Shown here: piece by piece, positions 1 through 12,195 of the stretch
Numbering within the stretch: position 1 is the stretch's first letter
Layout: the number at the start of each line of letters is the position of its first letter
NCBI GenBank assembly: GCA_037833965.1
Contig: AP031354.1
Span: 15,168,001 to 15,232,000, forward strand
Length of the DNA: 64,000 nucleotides
Reading direction: 5' to 3'
Origin: Marchantia polymorpha subsp. ruderalis
Taxonomy: Eukaryota; Streptophyta; Marchantiopsida; Marchantiales; Marchantiaceae
Position numbers and translations under genes: made by a program
The notes under the pieces: model-generated
Told to the model about the DNA's origin: nothing
Seen by the model: only the letters and a program-made list of their open reading frames with translations
Database searches by the model: none

Positions 1-1800
1 ACGGATCATGAACAAGATCTTTGGCGGGCACGGCTTATTGACAATCTTCAGATTGTGACGTAGCCGCAGACTGCACATGGCATCGACGCATTTGTCTTGC
101 CCTCGCTCGTCATACTACAAGACATGATTGATCTCATTCGAGAGCTCAGCGATGACAAAGTTTTGCATCATGAGGTTGGATTGAAAGTAGTCCACCGACG
201 GGCGCTCTAAATCGTAGACAGGGAGCGCAAAACTTAATCCATAGTACTCAATCTCGATCTGAATTTTTAAATCGACGTTGATCACGATGAAGCGATGTTG
301 TCGTCTAGACTGCCACAAAGATCATAAACCTCCTCATTCGGAGTAAGAGTGGCCATCGAGTCCGCAATGATGATTTGAGGTAGGAGCTGTTCTGGTGCGT
401 GCTTCCCAGCAAACTTTATAGTGAATTCTGAAATGAATCGCCGTTGTGAAATGGCGGCATCCAGATGAATCTCTTTCTCTAGGAGCAGTTCAACACTGTG
501 CTTAAAAGATCGACTTGTTGCAGATCGATATTGAGACGCACACACGCATTGCACAAGTCTTGCACGCTGCGGCTGAGATGAAGCCCGAAATATAGAAAGC
601 GTATAAGTGCTTCCACCAAGGCAACGACAACATCCGGGCACCGGCCGCGATTTGAACCTGGGTGTAATCCGCGTGGATTGATAATCATGTTACTCCTTCC
701 TTGATAAAATACTACATTGGTTGCCGGTGTGAGCACGGGATCCATTTTCTAACTCAAACGTTTGCACGTGATACTTGATAGCGTCGAGCCCAGTAGAGGT
801 GACTGCGTGCTTGGGAGTGGAGCGAATGCATCTTATCGCATGTTGGTCGGAGACCGTGCCATCATGGAAGGCTTTCTGGAGGCGACCAATCTAATATACT
901 CCTACTCCTAACATCGTGTGGATCTCTATCTGGAAAATGTCAAGTTTGATCAGCGCAATGATGATACCATTCCCTTCCGCGTGCTCCTAGACATCCAAAG
1001 ACTTCCAAGTGGCGAGCAATTGAACGATCTTCTTGCTCCCGAGCTTAACTTCAATGCGGCTCCTCGCATTGACCGCGCGATCGCACCTTTGACGCTTCTT
1101 TTGATGCATGATGGTTTGGAATGATCCATCAAGGCCACCATAACGGGGCGGTAACGTCGTTAATGATGCAACAATGCTCACCATGGTCGCAATCAACCGA
1201 GCACGCGCCGGAGTTAGAACGCGCGGGGTTGGAGCAGGCGAGGGCGGAACAAGAGCGCCGTTGGAAGAGGAGGGTCCAGACAAGGAAGGTGGCGACTTCT
1301 ATGAGTGAGGGATGGTGGAAAAGCGAGGCTGAATCTTCTCTAATAGGCTATCGCGCCAGTTTGACGCAATGAAAGAGTTGGGGAATGTTTCCATGAACGT
1401 TCAGCACGCGGTCGGACTTCCAAGGTCGTCCTCAGCTCGGTGTCCAATTGAAGAATGCATGCGATTGTTGAACTTGTGCTCGCAATACTCCTGCGATTGC
1501 TTGGACATGGCAGGTACAAACCAAGATATATGATCATTCAAAAAAAACTTACACGGATTTTTGTTAGATCAAGAATTGTTTGTAGTTCAACTACTTTATC
1601 TATTAGAACCCCAAAAAAGAGAGGATTATGTACAATGTACATGCTGAGCTCACTAATGGTAGATTTTATTGAAGTTTGCACTAAAAAAAGCAATCTTAAT
1701 GAAGTAATTTTCAATGTGAAAATCTGACAACTATGTCGATGAGTAGGTGAAATGCCACTGCCTGATTTAATTTCCTTATCAAGAGCAAACACCGTTTTTT
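1..1800. other. Low-complexity ORF debris, no recognised gene
   Basis: Several short reading frames occur on both strands. On the minus strand three different frames (roughly 745-479, 641-282 and 318-115) are open one after another, which would fit a decayed coding sequence interrupted by frameshifts, but I recognise no domain in them. On the plus strand a 68-residue frame at 918-1124 has a protein-like composition (starts MDLYLENVKF, ends HDGLE) and no family match that I can see. The block may be a relic of a gene or transposon whose other part lies outside the window. No splice model could be built. Confidence 0.3.
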
Positions 1801-3308
1801 ATTTGCCAACTTTAAGCCCTATGATATTAAAAAAATCTGTTCACATCATCGTGATTTGAAGTTATGTTATGATAAGGAGTTACTTTTGAAGTCAGTTTTG
1901 ATGCGGTTGGCTTCTTCAATGACAACCATTTTTAACTAATCTTGGATTTTCAAAAATATGGCCATTGAATTTCCGTAAATATAAAAACTAATCCGCCTCC
2001 AAAAGCACAAAGTTGCGCTTTTGCAAACAGAGTTGGTTGAGTATGATTTTTCTCTATCAAGGGAAGAAGAATGAGTTTTTTCAAATCTTTGACTAGATTT
2101 TTGCTTGAAAACATACTACATTGCTAACATGCATTAGAAAAAAACAATTACCGGATTCAATGCACCATTTAGACATTTATAGGCAATAAATCATGCTATT
2201 TGTCATAAAATGACCACTTTATCTAATCCAATTCGAAATAAATGAATAAATTACGGAAAAATAGTTAAATTAGTCAAATGATTTATTCAAAGAGGTATAT
2301 TTCTGTTAAATTCCACCAAAAAATACAAAAAATTGGCATTGCATCATAGTGATCAATCTGACTACTTCAAAGAATGAACAAAAGCAACTGCTGTAAAAAA
2401 ACAAGATTTATGAGTCAAATCATTTATGTCATAAATCTTGTACACTAACTATATGTATATATATCTCCGCCATGTCATTTGTTTCAAATATTGTGGCAGT
2501 GTATTTTAAAAATGTGCATCTACGGCAGTTTATCAATGGCAAAAGTGACATCAATTTTTAGAACAATAGTTTTAATGAGGCCTTGAGTTATATCCATAAT
2601 CAATAAAATTACTTTGCAGGAAACTGTAGAAATAAATCTAATAAGTTGTACTCATCAAATTTACTACTATTAAGTCCTAGCCGAAAAGAGTTCATAAAGA
2701 AAATCACATAGTTTATAAAATTGCTAATAACATATTTAATCTAGTTTGTATGAAATTTTCAATTAAAATATATTTTTTGATTATAATTATTTTTAATATA
2801 AAAATTTATTTTACTCATTGATAATCTTAATAAATTTTTCTGGATGACTGATAAAAGTGATTAAAAAACCATATTTTTTACTTAAGCATATTATTATTTT
2901 TAAATATTTAGATGATTTAAAAATATTTTCCTAAATGATTGTGTATGATGAATATTACTTGATCAAATGGTTTAGTGAAATGTTCAAAACGTGTTTTTAG
3001 ATAAAAGATATTTATAGTATATTAATTGGGTTATATTTATTTTTAAAAAATTGGATTATAAAAAAATTGAATTATTTTATAAAAATACTCAGAATAATTA
3101 TTTTTTTGAAATAAATTTCAAATATAATTCTAAATCACGTTTTCATATATTTCAACTGTAATTCACACTAGAAAAGATGATGGTGATAACAATAGATTCA
3201 AGAACAATGTTGTGGCCAAAATCTACAGCAAAATCTCCACAATAACTACATATCAAAATCATCTGCAATAGCACCCTATTTCTTATTACCATCTTATACT
3301 TTTTGCAG

Positions 3309-3355
3309 CTTTTGTGATGAAGCTGCAAAAAATTTTTGCAGCTTCATCACAAAAG
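3309..3355. repeat. 47-bp perfect palindrome (23-bp arms)
   Basis: The left arm begins CTTTTGTGATGAAGCTG and the right arm is its exact reverse complement. The arms are 23 bp each and are separated by a single base, so a transcript would form a near-perfect stem. It lies within the AT-rich block with no gene next to it. A second hairpin follows at 3359-3386. Confidence 0.9.
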
Positions 3356-3358
3356 ATT

Positions 3359-3386
3359 CTTTTTGGATGAACTTTTTTCCAAAAAG
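3359..3386. repeat. Short hairpin next to the 47-bp palindrome
   Basis: The arms CTTTTTGGA and TCCAAAAAG (9 bp each) flank a 10-base spacer. The pair lies immediately after the larger palindrome, so the two may be remnants of one foldback element. Confidence 0.7.
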
Positions 3387-5075
3387 GTATGAATACAACC
3401 ACACTGCCCTTGATTTGAATTCACATCAAGAGTATGATACTCATGATCTAAACTAGATCCCGACGTTCATCGTGTAAGTTGAGGAGATGTAGATAGAGCT
3501 TACATTAGCAACAGTTCTTGTGTGAGATGAAGGTATGCACATGCCGATACTTTGAAAGTAACGAATGCAACCAATGAAAATACAAATAAGATAAACAACG
3601 ACCACCAGATTTGTGAAGGTTCTCTAAGCGCTATTAGTTACATCATACTTGGTTTGTCCCGCCTACATGTGTCAAAGAAGCTTGAGAAGTGGTTCAATCT
3701 TTCAACATATTTTTAGTGAAAAAAGTACGTCGCATAGGTGTGATGAATAATTCTCATGCAAAACCACCCAATCTTATGGTTAGAATTTACTGAAATGTAA
3801 AAAAGTGTTTTCAAAAGAAGTTTTGTATAAATTCAAATGATTTATATGTGACTGAAGAGTCATAGCAATTGAGTAGGATGAGTAACATTACGAATCATAG
3901 GGTATGAGAGCTTGATTTACGAATACATATGTTTAATCAATCTCAATCAATCACATCATCTTCATCCTTACCTAGTTGACATGACTGAGAAAGTTGCAAA
4001 GAGGTGGATGTGATTTTTGCCACGTATATCTTGCTCTTAGTTATAATAAGATGCAAATAAGACCAAAAATTATTGAAAAAGTATGAGTGATGTTATGACA
4101 ATAACCTTATCTGCTCCATATTTCTCACCACATGATAAGTAATGTGTTGTCATTTGCTTATGCTACGGTTTGAGATGTCAAACGTGCATGCCTCCCTGCA
4201 ATATCTCTCCGCTGTCCCATATGAACCAACTGTAATATATTGTTGACAAATACCTTCGTGAATTTCCCTTTAAAATGATATAATGGAACCAAATGTAGCG
4301 TATGGATTGACAAATCTCAATCACCTTCTCTCCACATATCACGTTACACATATCACATCATGGATAAATTATAAAGTATAAACTTTACTTCTTTGTGCTC
4401 TTGAATCTAATGTTGACAGAATATATTAATCAAGAATACCTTATGTGATTAGATTTCGCAAATTATAAGATTATGTTGATCACAAACTTTGCACTAGACT
4501 AGACTCCAGAATCGAGATCTTTACAAGTAATGTATGCTCACATTTTCCAGATGCAAATGGAAGATTTTCAGGGATTTGTTTTGTTCATCCGGACGCAAAT
4601 GGTATGATTTTCTTCAAAATGTTTAGTCTCTCCACTATTTTCATCTTTGGCTAAATGGACTTTCAATATAACAATTCTGGTCTGTTTGGCACATACCAAT
4701 GATATTAATGTATTATAATTTATGCATTCATCATCCTTCTCTGCGGTGTCAACGAGATAATATATCTGCTAATTGATTAGCTTCATTTCCTTTCAACCCA
4801 TCGCTACTTTAATTGTTCAGTCCTTGATCTCCAATTTTAAGTATGAAGTGATCCCAGCTTGATTCAGAATCTTGGTGCAAGTGTCGGAGGGAACACAAAT
4901 CCGATAATTCTCGCAAGCCATTGTACCTTCATCATCCACATCTCTACGTGTCACATTTCCACCATCATCGTCGCGTGAAGAATATCGTTGCATCTGATAC
5001 GTGTAGATGCAACATCTGATCTGATCATTGGCCTGATTGTGATTAGAAGATTCTTGACATTTCTCCCGCTTTTAT

Positions 5076-5435
5076 ATGAGACTAGAGCTAAAGTTCCCAG
5101 AAAAGGAAGCTAGCCTCGCCACATCCACGACTGCAATAGGCCGTGCAGCGCAGGAATATTTCGAGACATTTCAAGAAAGGAGACTCTCTCATCATTCTTT
5201 CCTGGCATCATCCTTGATACTGTCTGCGCTAATGCCATATCCTCATCGACTCCTGCCCATGCCCGCTCCAATTGCTGCTAATCATGGATCTTTAGATCGA
5301 GGAGTCATTCTGAGACGCTCTCCATCCTTTTCCATAGACTGCTGCCTTCTCCTCCCGCCATTTGGAAAAGGGGCTGGGTACAAATTCAAAGCCATGGCCG
5401 GACAGGAGGACACACAGGTGCTTTCAGATTTCTAA
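5076..5435 (+). CDS. Unassigned ORF, 119 aa
   Basis: This is an ATG-initiated frame of 119 residues starting MRLELKFPEKEASLATST. I do not recognise a family. The first 40 residues are charged and could be helical. The middle is proline-rich around the residues LLPMPAPIAAN. A possible splice donor (CAG|GTGC) sits close to the 3' end, so this could be an exon rather than a complete gene. It lies at the edge of the AT-rich block and 25 bases before the hAT-type MITE. Chance openness cannot be excluded. Confidence 0.25.
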   Translation: MRLELKFPEKEASLATSTTAIGRAAQEYFETFQERRLSHHSFLASSLILSALMPYPHRLLPMPAPIAANHGSLDRGVILRRSPSFSIDCCLLLPPFGKGAGYKFKAMAGQEDTQVLSDF

Positions 5436-5451
5436 CAACCATCATCTACTG

Positions 5452-5459
5452 CCTGTCGC
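5452..5459 (+). repeat. Left target-site duplication of MITE
   Basis: The 8-base sequence CCTGTCGC directly precedes the left terminal inverted repeat and is repeated exactly after the right end at 5907-5914. An 8-bp duplication is the signature of hAT-superfamily insertion. Confidence 0.9.
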
Positions 5460-5906
5460 TAGGCTTGGCCACGGTTCGGAAAATTTGTGGACCGGTTTCC
5501 GGTCAAATTAACCGGTTAACCGGTATATTAACCGGTCCAGGATTGGTCCGTATCGATTACGGTTAACCGATTTTTAACCGGTCCCGACGGTTGACCGATT
5601 AACCATCGGTCCGGACCCCTACGTGGCCGATGGGGAGTGGCCTTAATACCCAAAAATTTTCGATGGCGGAAGGAAAGAGATGGGCCGCGACTCAAATGAG
5701 CTCACGGTTGGAAGTTCAGAGACTCGAGCTGAGTTGTACCAATTTGTGAAAAAAATTTCTCGCGAATTTTCTCACATTCAATCACGAATTGGGTACCTCG
5801 CTGCCAGAGGAAATTTTTTTCGGTTAACCGGTCCGGAGAAATCTGGGACCGGTTAACCGGTCCCGAAGGTTAACCGGCGGTCCGGACCGGACCGTGGCCA
5901 AGCCTA
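5460..5906. mobile_element. hAT-type MITE, 447 bp, intact ends
   Basis: The element begins TAGGCTTGGCCACGGT and ends with the exact reverse complement of those 16 bases. After one mismatch the inverted match continues for a few more bases. Perfect 8-bp duplications (CCTGTCGC) flank it. The interior has no coding capacity but is packed with variants of the self-complementary motif ACCGGTTAACCGGT, clustered just inside both ends. Short length, terminal inverted repeats, 8-bp duplication and no transposase define a non-autonomous hAT-like MITE that would need a transposase in trans. The perfect duplication and near-perfect ends suggest a fairly recent insertion. Confidence 0.9.
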
Positions 5907-5914
5907 CCTGTCGC
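5907..5914 (+). repeat. Right target-site duplication of MITE
   Basis: CCTGTCGC immediately follows the right terminal inverted repeat and is an exact copy of 5452-5459. Confidence 0.9.
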
Positions 5915-6405
5915 AAGTTCTTGTAACGACAACCTCCGAAAGCCTCATCGCATGGCAAGCACCAGCATAGCAAGAAGTGTCACTTTACGGTAACCAGTAC
6001 AAGAACACCACCCGGTCACAGACAAGAACTCTCACTACAAGCCCGTAAAGGGGACCGGGGGCTGCGCTCTTGTCGTCGTTGGTCACTCCCGGCAGTAACT
6101 CCAGTTCAGTGAGCCCCACTTCTGCTAGGCCCCAAAGTCCACTCCCAAGTAATTTCATATTTATGGCTTCTCGGTACGCAAATTACAGCGGGCCTTATAT
6201 TAGGCTCCGCGTTTGTCACTCTCCCTCGCCATGCACATGCAGCCGGAAAGAACAGTGGGTAAATAGATGAGAAACGAAAATTCGACAACGAATTCAACGT
6301 TGATATGATTGTGACGAAGACAGAAAGGCAGTGAGAGGGATTCGGCAAGAGAGAGAGCGAGAGAGCGAGAGAGGAGGGGATACGCCGAGATACATACGTA
6401 GAGGC

Positions 6406-6464
6406 GAATCTGAGAGACAAGTGATTGAAGACTGGGGGGTGGGGGGGAATCTGAGAGACAAGTG
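6406..6464 (+). repeat. 18-bp direct repeat containing GAGACA
   Basis: GAATCTGAGAGACAAGTG occurs exactly at 6406-6423 and 6447-6464. Each copy carries GAGACA, the reverse complement of the auxin response element core TGTCTC. The spacing between copy starts is 41 bases. No function is shown. Confidence 0.7.
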
Positions 6465-6773
6465 CTTGCTTCGATTGGAGGTGGGAGGGCCGGACGGGCG
6501 GGTTAGAGAATAAACCTGAAAACGGAATCATAAAGAATCATAATGGAACACACATGGTGGCAAAAAACGATAGGACTAGGGGTAGAGAGCATTCGCGCGA
6601 CTGCCAGTGGATCATGTACGCGGCGGATTGGCCCGGGAAGGAAGAAAGCTTCTGACCGTGCATCGCATCGCATCGCGCATCGCTTCGCTTCGGAAGAGAG
6701 CTTAGCTCAGCATCAGCTCAGAGAGGGAGGCAAGTGAGAGGTAAGGTGTGGGAGAAGGAAGGGGAAAGGGCGA

Positions 6774-6795
6774 GGGGCTGGGGCTGGGGCTGGGG
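6774..6795 (+). repeat. GGGGCT hexamer array
   Basis: There are three perfect GGGGCT units plus a terminal GGGG. The array has four G-tracts and so could form a G-quadruplex on the plus strand. Related arrays occur at many other positions in the window. Confidence 0.9.
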
Positions 6796-7077
6796 CCATC
6801 ATGGAATTGGCCTTGATTGTGTTGGGGTGGAGGTTCGTGATTCGGACTCGCCGCTTGCGTCGTCTGAGAATGGGTTTGCTTGCTCGCTGGGCCTGTGGCT
6901 CAGCCACCGTTATGACTGCACTCCTATATTTACTCGTGGATACCGTTGCCGTTTTAGCAATGATAGACCCAGCTCGTCGCCCACTGATAGATTCGTTGCA
7001 AGTTCGTGTGTACGATCTGCGAATACTCGCCGGTGCAATGAAGGGATTGCCTGCTTGCTGCTGTTGGTGTTGGTTCT

Positions 7078-7101
7078 GGGGAGGAGGAGGAGGAGGAGGA
7101 A
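7078..7101 (+). repeat. (GGA)n microsatellite
   Basis: A run of GGA triplets in GC-rich intergenic DNA. Confidence 0.85.
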
Positions 7102-7542
7102 GTAGCAGTTGTTGTCGCTGTTGCCTGCGTGCCTGCCTGCTCGCTCGCTCGCTCGCCTCAAAATATCAGATCAGATGACGAAAATCCTGCGCTTTTTCTT
7201 GGCTTGACCCGACCCGACCTGCGCTGCGCTGCGATGCACTGGCCTGGCCTGACGTGATCTGACCTGACCCGCGCTCCCGCCTTTCGCTTCCAATATTCGC
7301 TACGCTCGAGCACGCGCAGCTCCCCAACTCCCCACAATGGCAACAATGTGCTCTGGCCGGCCAGCCAGCAAAGTGCACACTCCGCAATTTCGCCTCAGAG
7401 TGAACACGAGCAAATGCGACGCGCTTTCTCGAGGGCGAACTGGACCTCTTGGCCCAAACCCAAAGATTCGCTCGCTCGTCTCCGGATAGATCCACTTCCA
7501 ACTCTACCGTACTCCTGCGCGCGAATCTTCTTCTTCATGCAT

Positions 7543-7577
7543 GCCCAGCCCCAGGCCCAGCCCCAAGCCCCGAGCCC
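7543..7577 (-). repeat. CCCCAG/CCCAAG hexamer-like array
   Basis: A degenerate run of CCCAGCC and CCCAAGCC units, the complement of the GGGGCT arrays, with the G-rich strand on minus. Confidence 0.75.
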
Positions 7578-9399
7578 ATTTGCACTCGGCCCCGATTTGG
7601 CCCTCGTGGCCCCATAACCCCAAATGCCGTGAGCGAGCTCATCCATTGCTGGTCAAGGTGAATCGGACGTGTTGCCGCGGGGGATGGCGGTGCGGTGCGG
7701 GGTGTGTGTTGGGTTGTGATGCGGTAATGCGATCGCGATGTGCTAGATATCTGATTCAGACCGCTTTAAGGGTCGGCTCGGCCCGGCTCGGCTTGAGGGG
7801 AGCCTGCAAATTACACCTGTACGAGGAAAGTACGTGACATATAAGATAGTAATTAGGCGCGCATCTGTGACAAATACGAGATCCTGCTGACTGCTGCCTT
7901 TTACGGCCTTCATGAGGGGGCCGAATTTAAAATGTGGGCGAAACATTCCACCGGGTCGAACCAGATTAGCGTCCTTGTTGACTTAGATCCTTCGAGACGA
8001 ATGGAAAATATACGATTATAGTCTTATCCGAAGCCCCAAAAAAATCTTAGAATAAGGCGGAGCTCATCACGAGCAGGACCCCCATATTCCAGATAGGGAG
8101 CTAAATAGGGATGGAAGTGCGTTGGAATAAGTACAAAGAAAGTGATGACCGGCTCAAAAAGAGTGGGGGTCGGAATCGTAGAGGACAAGAGTCATAAAGC
8201 GCCGAAGCTCCTGATGGGCTTGTGACCAAGAGGACAGCAGCAACGCACAGCTCGAGTGAACATGTAGCCGGATGAATATGGTCTAGAGCTGCAGCTCCTT
8301 TCAATCCCCATAAAGAGAGGGGGGCCGAGCCGAGCCGAGCTGAGGTTCAGATTGACTCGCTCCGCCTGAGCAGTCGTAGAAGGAGATTCGAAGACCGGGG
8401 GAAAAAGTATAGTGGAGCATGCATACAACCTTCATGCCCAATGAAGGAATACGACCTATCTTTCAAGCGACTCCATAAATGTGCAGCACATAAAGAAGCC
8501 GTAAAGCTCTACCAACCAAAAGCGCCAGCACCAGCAAACAATGCTGCCTCAACAATGCAGCCCCCCGCCCCGCCCCGCGCAGCTGCTCTCTCCGCCCCTA
8601 CTCCACTCCCCCCTCTTGTTCCTTTACTTCAGATCAATGAGTGCGGTACATTGGGAGCGGCAAATGGGGCTGGGCTGGGGCATGGCCCGGTCTAGTTCTC
8701 TCGGGTAGAGCCGGAGGAGGAGAGGGTGGCGGATTTCGAGTGCGAGGGACCGGCTCCAGGTGCTCATGAGCGCTGTGCTGTGGGCTAGGGGGCTGTGTGT
8801 GCGAAAGAGAAAGAGAGAGAGAGACTCGTTCTCGGGCTAGAGGTGTCTCATAAATACATACACACATACATACGCCGAAGAAAGGTCAGGGTCACATGGG
8901 TCCATCACATGCAAGCAACAGCTACTGTGGCTATGTATGTCTGCTATGAGGAGGGAAGAACAAGGCGAAGCCAGTTCAGTTCGGTCAGGGACGCCACCCA
9001 CCCACCTCACATACAAATACATTCACACTTACTCCCCCTCCAACACACAACCCCACAATTCCTAGACACAGTTCGCGGCCACGGGCCGATGGGATCTACT
9101 GTCTACTCGGGCAGCAGATGGGAGAGAATCTGACCTTTCTAAGGCTTGTCAGCAGGCCTAGTGACACTCAGAGTTTGGCCAAAAAGCATGCCCTGAATTT
9201 GTAGAATATGACTGGGAGAGAGATGAAGACTCTGCGCGACGGACTGTACTGTGCTGGTGCCAAAAGATCGTGGCTGATCTCACCCTTACGTAACGACGTT
9301 CTCGTTGCCAGCCCCGCGCGGTACTTTTCCCCGTCGCCCCCGATACGATCCATCGCTCGGTCCGAAGGAGGGGGGAGGGGGTCGTCCCCCCCTCTCCTC

Positions 9400-9422
9400 G
9401 CTCTCTCTCTCTCTCTCTCTCT
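9400..9422 (+). repeat. (CT)n microsatellite
   Basis: An uninterrupted CT dinucleotide run, followed about 15 bases later by a short AGTC repeat. Confidence 0.9.
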
Positions 9423-11728
9423 GTACGCCTCGCCTGTCAGTCAGTCAGTCAGTCCGTCTCCAGTTCCAGCTGCACCAGATATGGAGAACAGCTTCCTCTT
9501 CAGCCCGTTTGCCTGCCGCAATTTGCATTAACCCCCTTCGAATTTTCACATTCTCCCAGCATGCCGACGACGGAGCCCGAGCCCCGACCCCACCGAGCCC
9601 ACTTTAATCCCGCTATCATTGACTCCACGGATAAGAAATACGGCAGTGGATCCACTCATTTTCACCTTGAGGGCGGAAAGAATAGTGAGCGACGGCAGCT
9701 CAGATCAGCTCAGCTCAGTTCGGTTCAGCTCAGGCCACGGCTCGGTGAGGGATGAAGTGAAAGTCCAGCGGGAGACGGATTCAGTTCAGACAGAGATAGT
9801 ATGTTTCCTGGAACCGGGAGGGTCGAGATAGCGGAGGATCGCGCTTGACATGCCCAGCTGCCTGGCAGAGGCCCGGACTGTCAACGGCTGAACTGGATGG
9901 ATAGCTCTGACCTCGTACAACCATGTTCGGCACTAAGATTGCACAGACCAGGCAGGACAGAGATTTTTATCCATTTCCACTCGCCTCGCGCGTACGGCGG
10001 GAACAGGGTAAACGCTTATTGTCAGCTTTAGCGCCCACTGTTGCGAGTGTGTACGCTGGTAGACAAGGGCGAAGGGAAGAAGAAGTCCGTCAGCGCAGGC
10101 AGGCAGGGAGGGGCCCCAGTCAGACTGGCCCCCGGCAGCACTGAGCTGCGCTGGAGCAGGACCGAACAGAATGGAGCAAGAGACCCGAGCGAGCAGAAGG
10201 GGGAACGTCGACAGCAGTGTAACGTTAGACAAACGAGCGGAGATACTTTCATGGGCACGGGGGACTGATTGGGCGTGAGCTGAGGGGAGGGGAAGTAGGC
10301 GCAGTCACTCGCTGCCGTAACAACTTGCCTAACACACAACATTGCATCAAGATTGTAAGTGGGTAGGTGGCAAAGACTTATCTGTAAAGGTACAAAAGCG
10401 TACTGGGTTCGACAGGAATACGACTTGAAGGGCAGTTTCCTTTAGTCCGCCCGGGGTCACACGAAACGCGTGGACAGCGAACCACTCCTCGTGTGGGGCC
10501 GCCCGCGTGGTGGCCTCTCCGGGAACGGACGACATATACATCACGCCAGGGGCACCCGCAGCGGCTGCGACTGGTGGACGCACGCTTTCTGCTGCTGCTG
10601 CTAGTTTCGGAATTTGTCATACATGAGGTACGACTGCGCCCAGGCGCTCAGACTGGTGCTCGTAGAGTAGCAGCAGGGCAGGGGGCCGGGAAGAAAAGTT
10701 GGGGATGGTGGGATGGGGGAGGGACGGGTGACTTGGAGACTTGCGACCGCGACCACCTCAGAAGCGAGGAAACTCGATGGAGTGCGCCGCACGAAACAAT
10801 CAAGAGCGGAGGAGGGCCGAGGGCCGAGTCATAAGGGTCATGATATATCAGCATGGACACGCACACGCACACGCACACAGTGGGCAAAAGCAGATGAATG
10901 ATAATGATATTGCGGAGCGGCGAGACGGAAGAACAGAGAATAGATGAAGAATTTAAATACATAAAAAAGGCATATGGTCGATGAAAGGCAGGCCAGGCAC
11001 AAGACATGGTAGCTTGGCTCTACAAACTCTATTGCGCCAATTTTTTTCTCCTCAATTGCACAAATCTCTTTTTACATGAATGATATAAGGCGGCAGTTTA
11101 GTTCAGCAGCCTCGTCCTCAGAAAGAGGAGACGGATGAGACCAACTAAATGCTCCATCACCGACCATAAACTGAACTGAACGCACATGACTGACTAAAAT
11201 CATCAACTCCTTCTATACACCCAGAAATGGGTGCCCCCCAGAAACATTGGTCTCTATCCCCAGCGGATTCGTGGCCACAAACACGCCAAGGCTAACTTGT
11301 ACACGAAGTGAGCGAGCACTTCTCGAGTCACACAGGAGCCCAGTCACGTTATTCATCCCTCTCCCCTTTCCCACCGACTTCTCGATTCCCCCGAGAACTT
11401 GCTTCCTCCCTTCCTCCCTTCCATCCATCCTCCCGTCCCTCCTCCTCCCCTCCCCTCCTCCATCCTTCCTACAAAGCGTTCTACAAAACTGGATGCGACA
11501 TCCTGCCTGAGTGCCAACGCATGGATCAGGAACGAACCCATCAACACCACTTCAAAACAAGGGATGACACATCTAAAAATACATAAGGCTGTTTGTTGAG
11601 CCGGAGGTAACCAACCCCGCAGAAAAGGGCAGCGGCAGACTCTTTCGCAAGGGGCCAGCGACGGTGCGTTCGGGCGGGTCCTGCCAAGGTATGCGGACAC
11701 CAAATGAAACATTTTCACAGCAGCTCAT

Positions 11729-11774
11729 CGACGACGACGACGAGGACGACGACGTGGACGAGGACGACGACGAC
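11729..11774 (+). repeat. (CGA/GAC)n trinucleotide repeat
   Basis: A run of ACG/GAC triplets with GAG interruptions, on the 3' side of the ARF gene. Confidence 0.85.
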
Positions 11775-12195
11775 TCCCCTTTCTAACCACAACACAAGAG
11801 CGACCAAAAAATTTCCCCTTATAAAGTACTGTTACCAGCCGATGGTTCCATCCAAAATCCCTGCCACGAGGACCGCGGGGAATAGAACGCCAAGACATCC
11901 GGCACATTATCTAACGCTGGCAGGCTCTCGCGACGGCCCGAGTCCGCGCGGGGGCAGCCCCAGCGAGCGAGTCTTCCTTCTATCCATGTACACCAATGCT
12001 GAAACCCAAAAACCCCCTTTACAATTAAAGAAAGAAAAAAAGATCATCATCATATATCCGCAACTGCTCGCCAAAAAAATCACTTCCTAGCGCCGGCCCC
12101 CGGCCCCCGGCCGCAGGCCCCGTGCACAGGCGCGTGTGCGGCCGCGGCCAGCGGCCAGCCATCCGCGCTCTCGCCCCCCGGCGCGCTCGCGCCTC

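Larger units (their letters stand above)
1800..5070. other. AT-rich, gene-empty block
   Basis: This stretch is strongly A+T-rich with long A and T runs, and has no open frame of useful length on either strand. It holds two hairpins near 3.3 kb, annotated separately. Similar blocks recur at 31.6-34.0, 40.4-43.3 and 57.1-58.8 kb. I see no tRNA, rRNA or transposon protein in it. Confidence 0.7.
5915..12190. other. GC-rich, simple-repeat-rich flank downstream of ARF gene
   Basis: I find no convincing gene here. The many open frames on both strands are low-complexity (serine, proline, arginine, leucine runs) and come from GC-rich and CT/GA-rich sequence. The segment contains GGGGCT arrays (6774 on), a GGA run (7078-7101), a CT run (9400-9422), AGTC repeats near 9437-9452, CACACG repeats near 10860, C/T-rich DNA at 11400-11465 and a CGA/GAC run (11729-11774). 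The ARF 3' UTR, running leftward, presumably occupies the right end of it. Confidence 0.6.

Noticed and set aside
6106..6531. 141-codon minus-strand ORF and other frames in 6-11 kb
   Set aside because: Serine/leucine/proline-rich and arginine/glycine-rich products of GA/CT-rich DNA with no domain or splice pattern.
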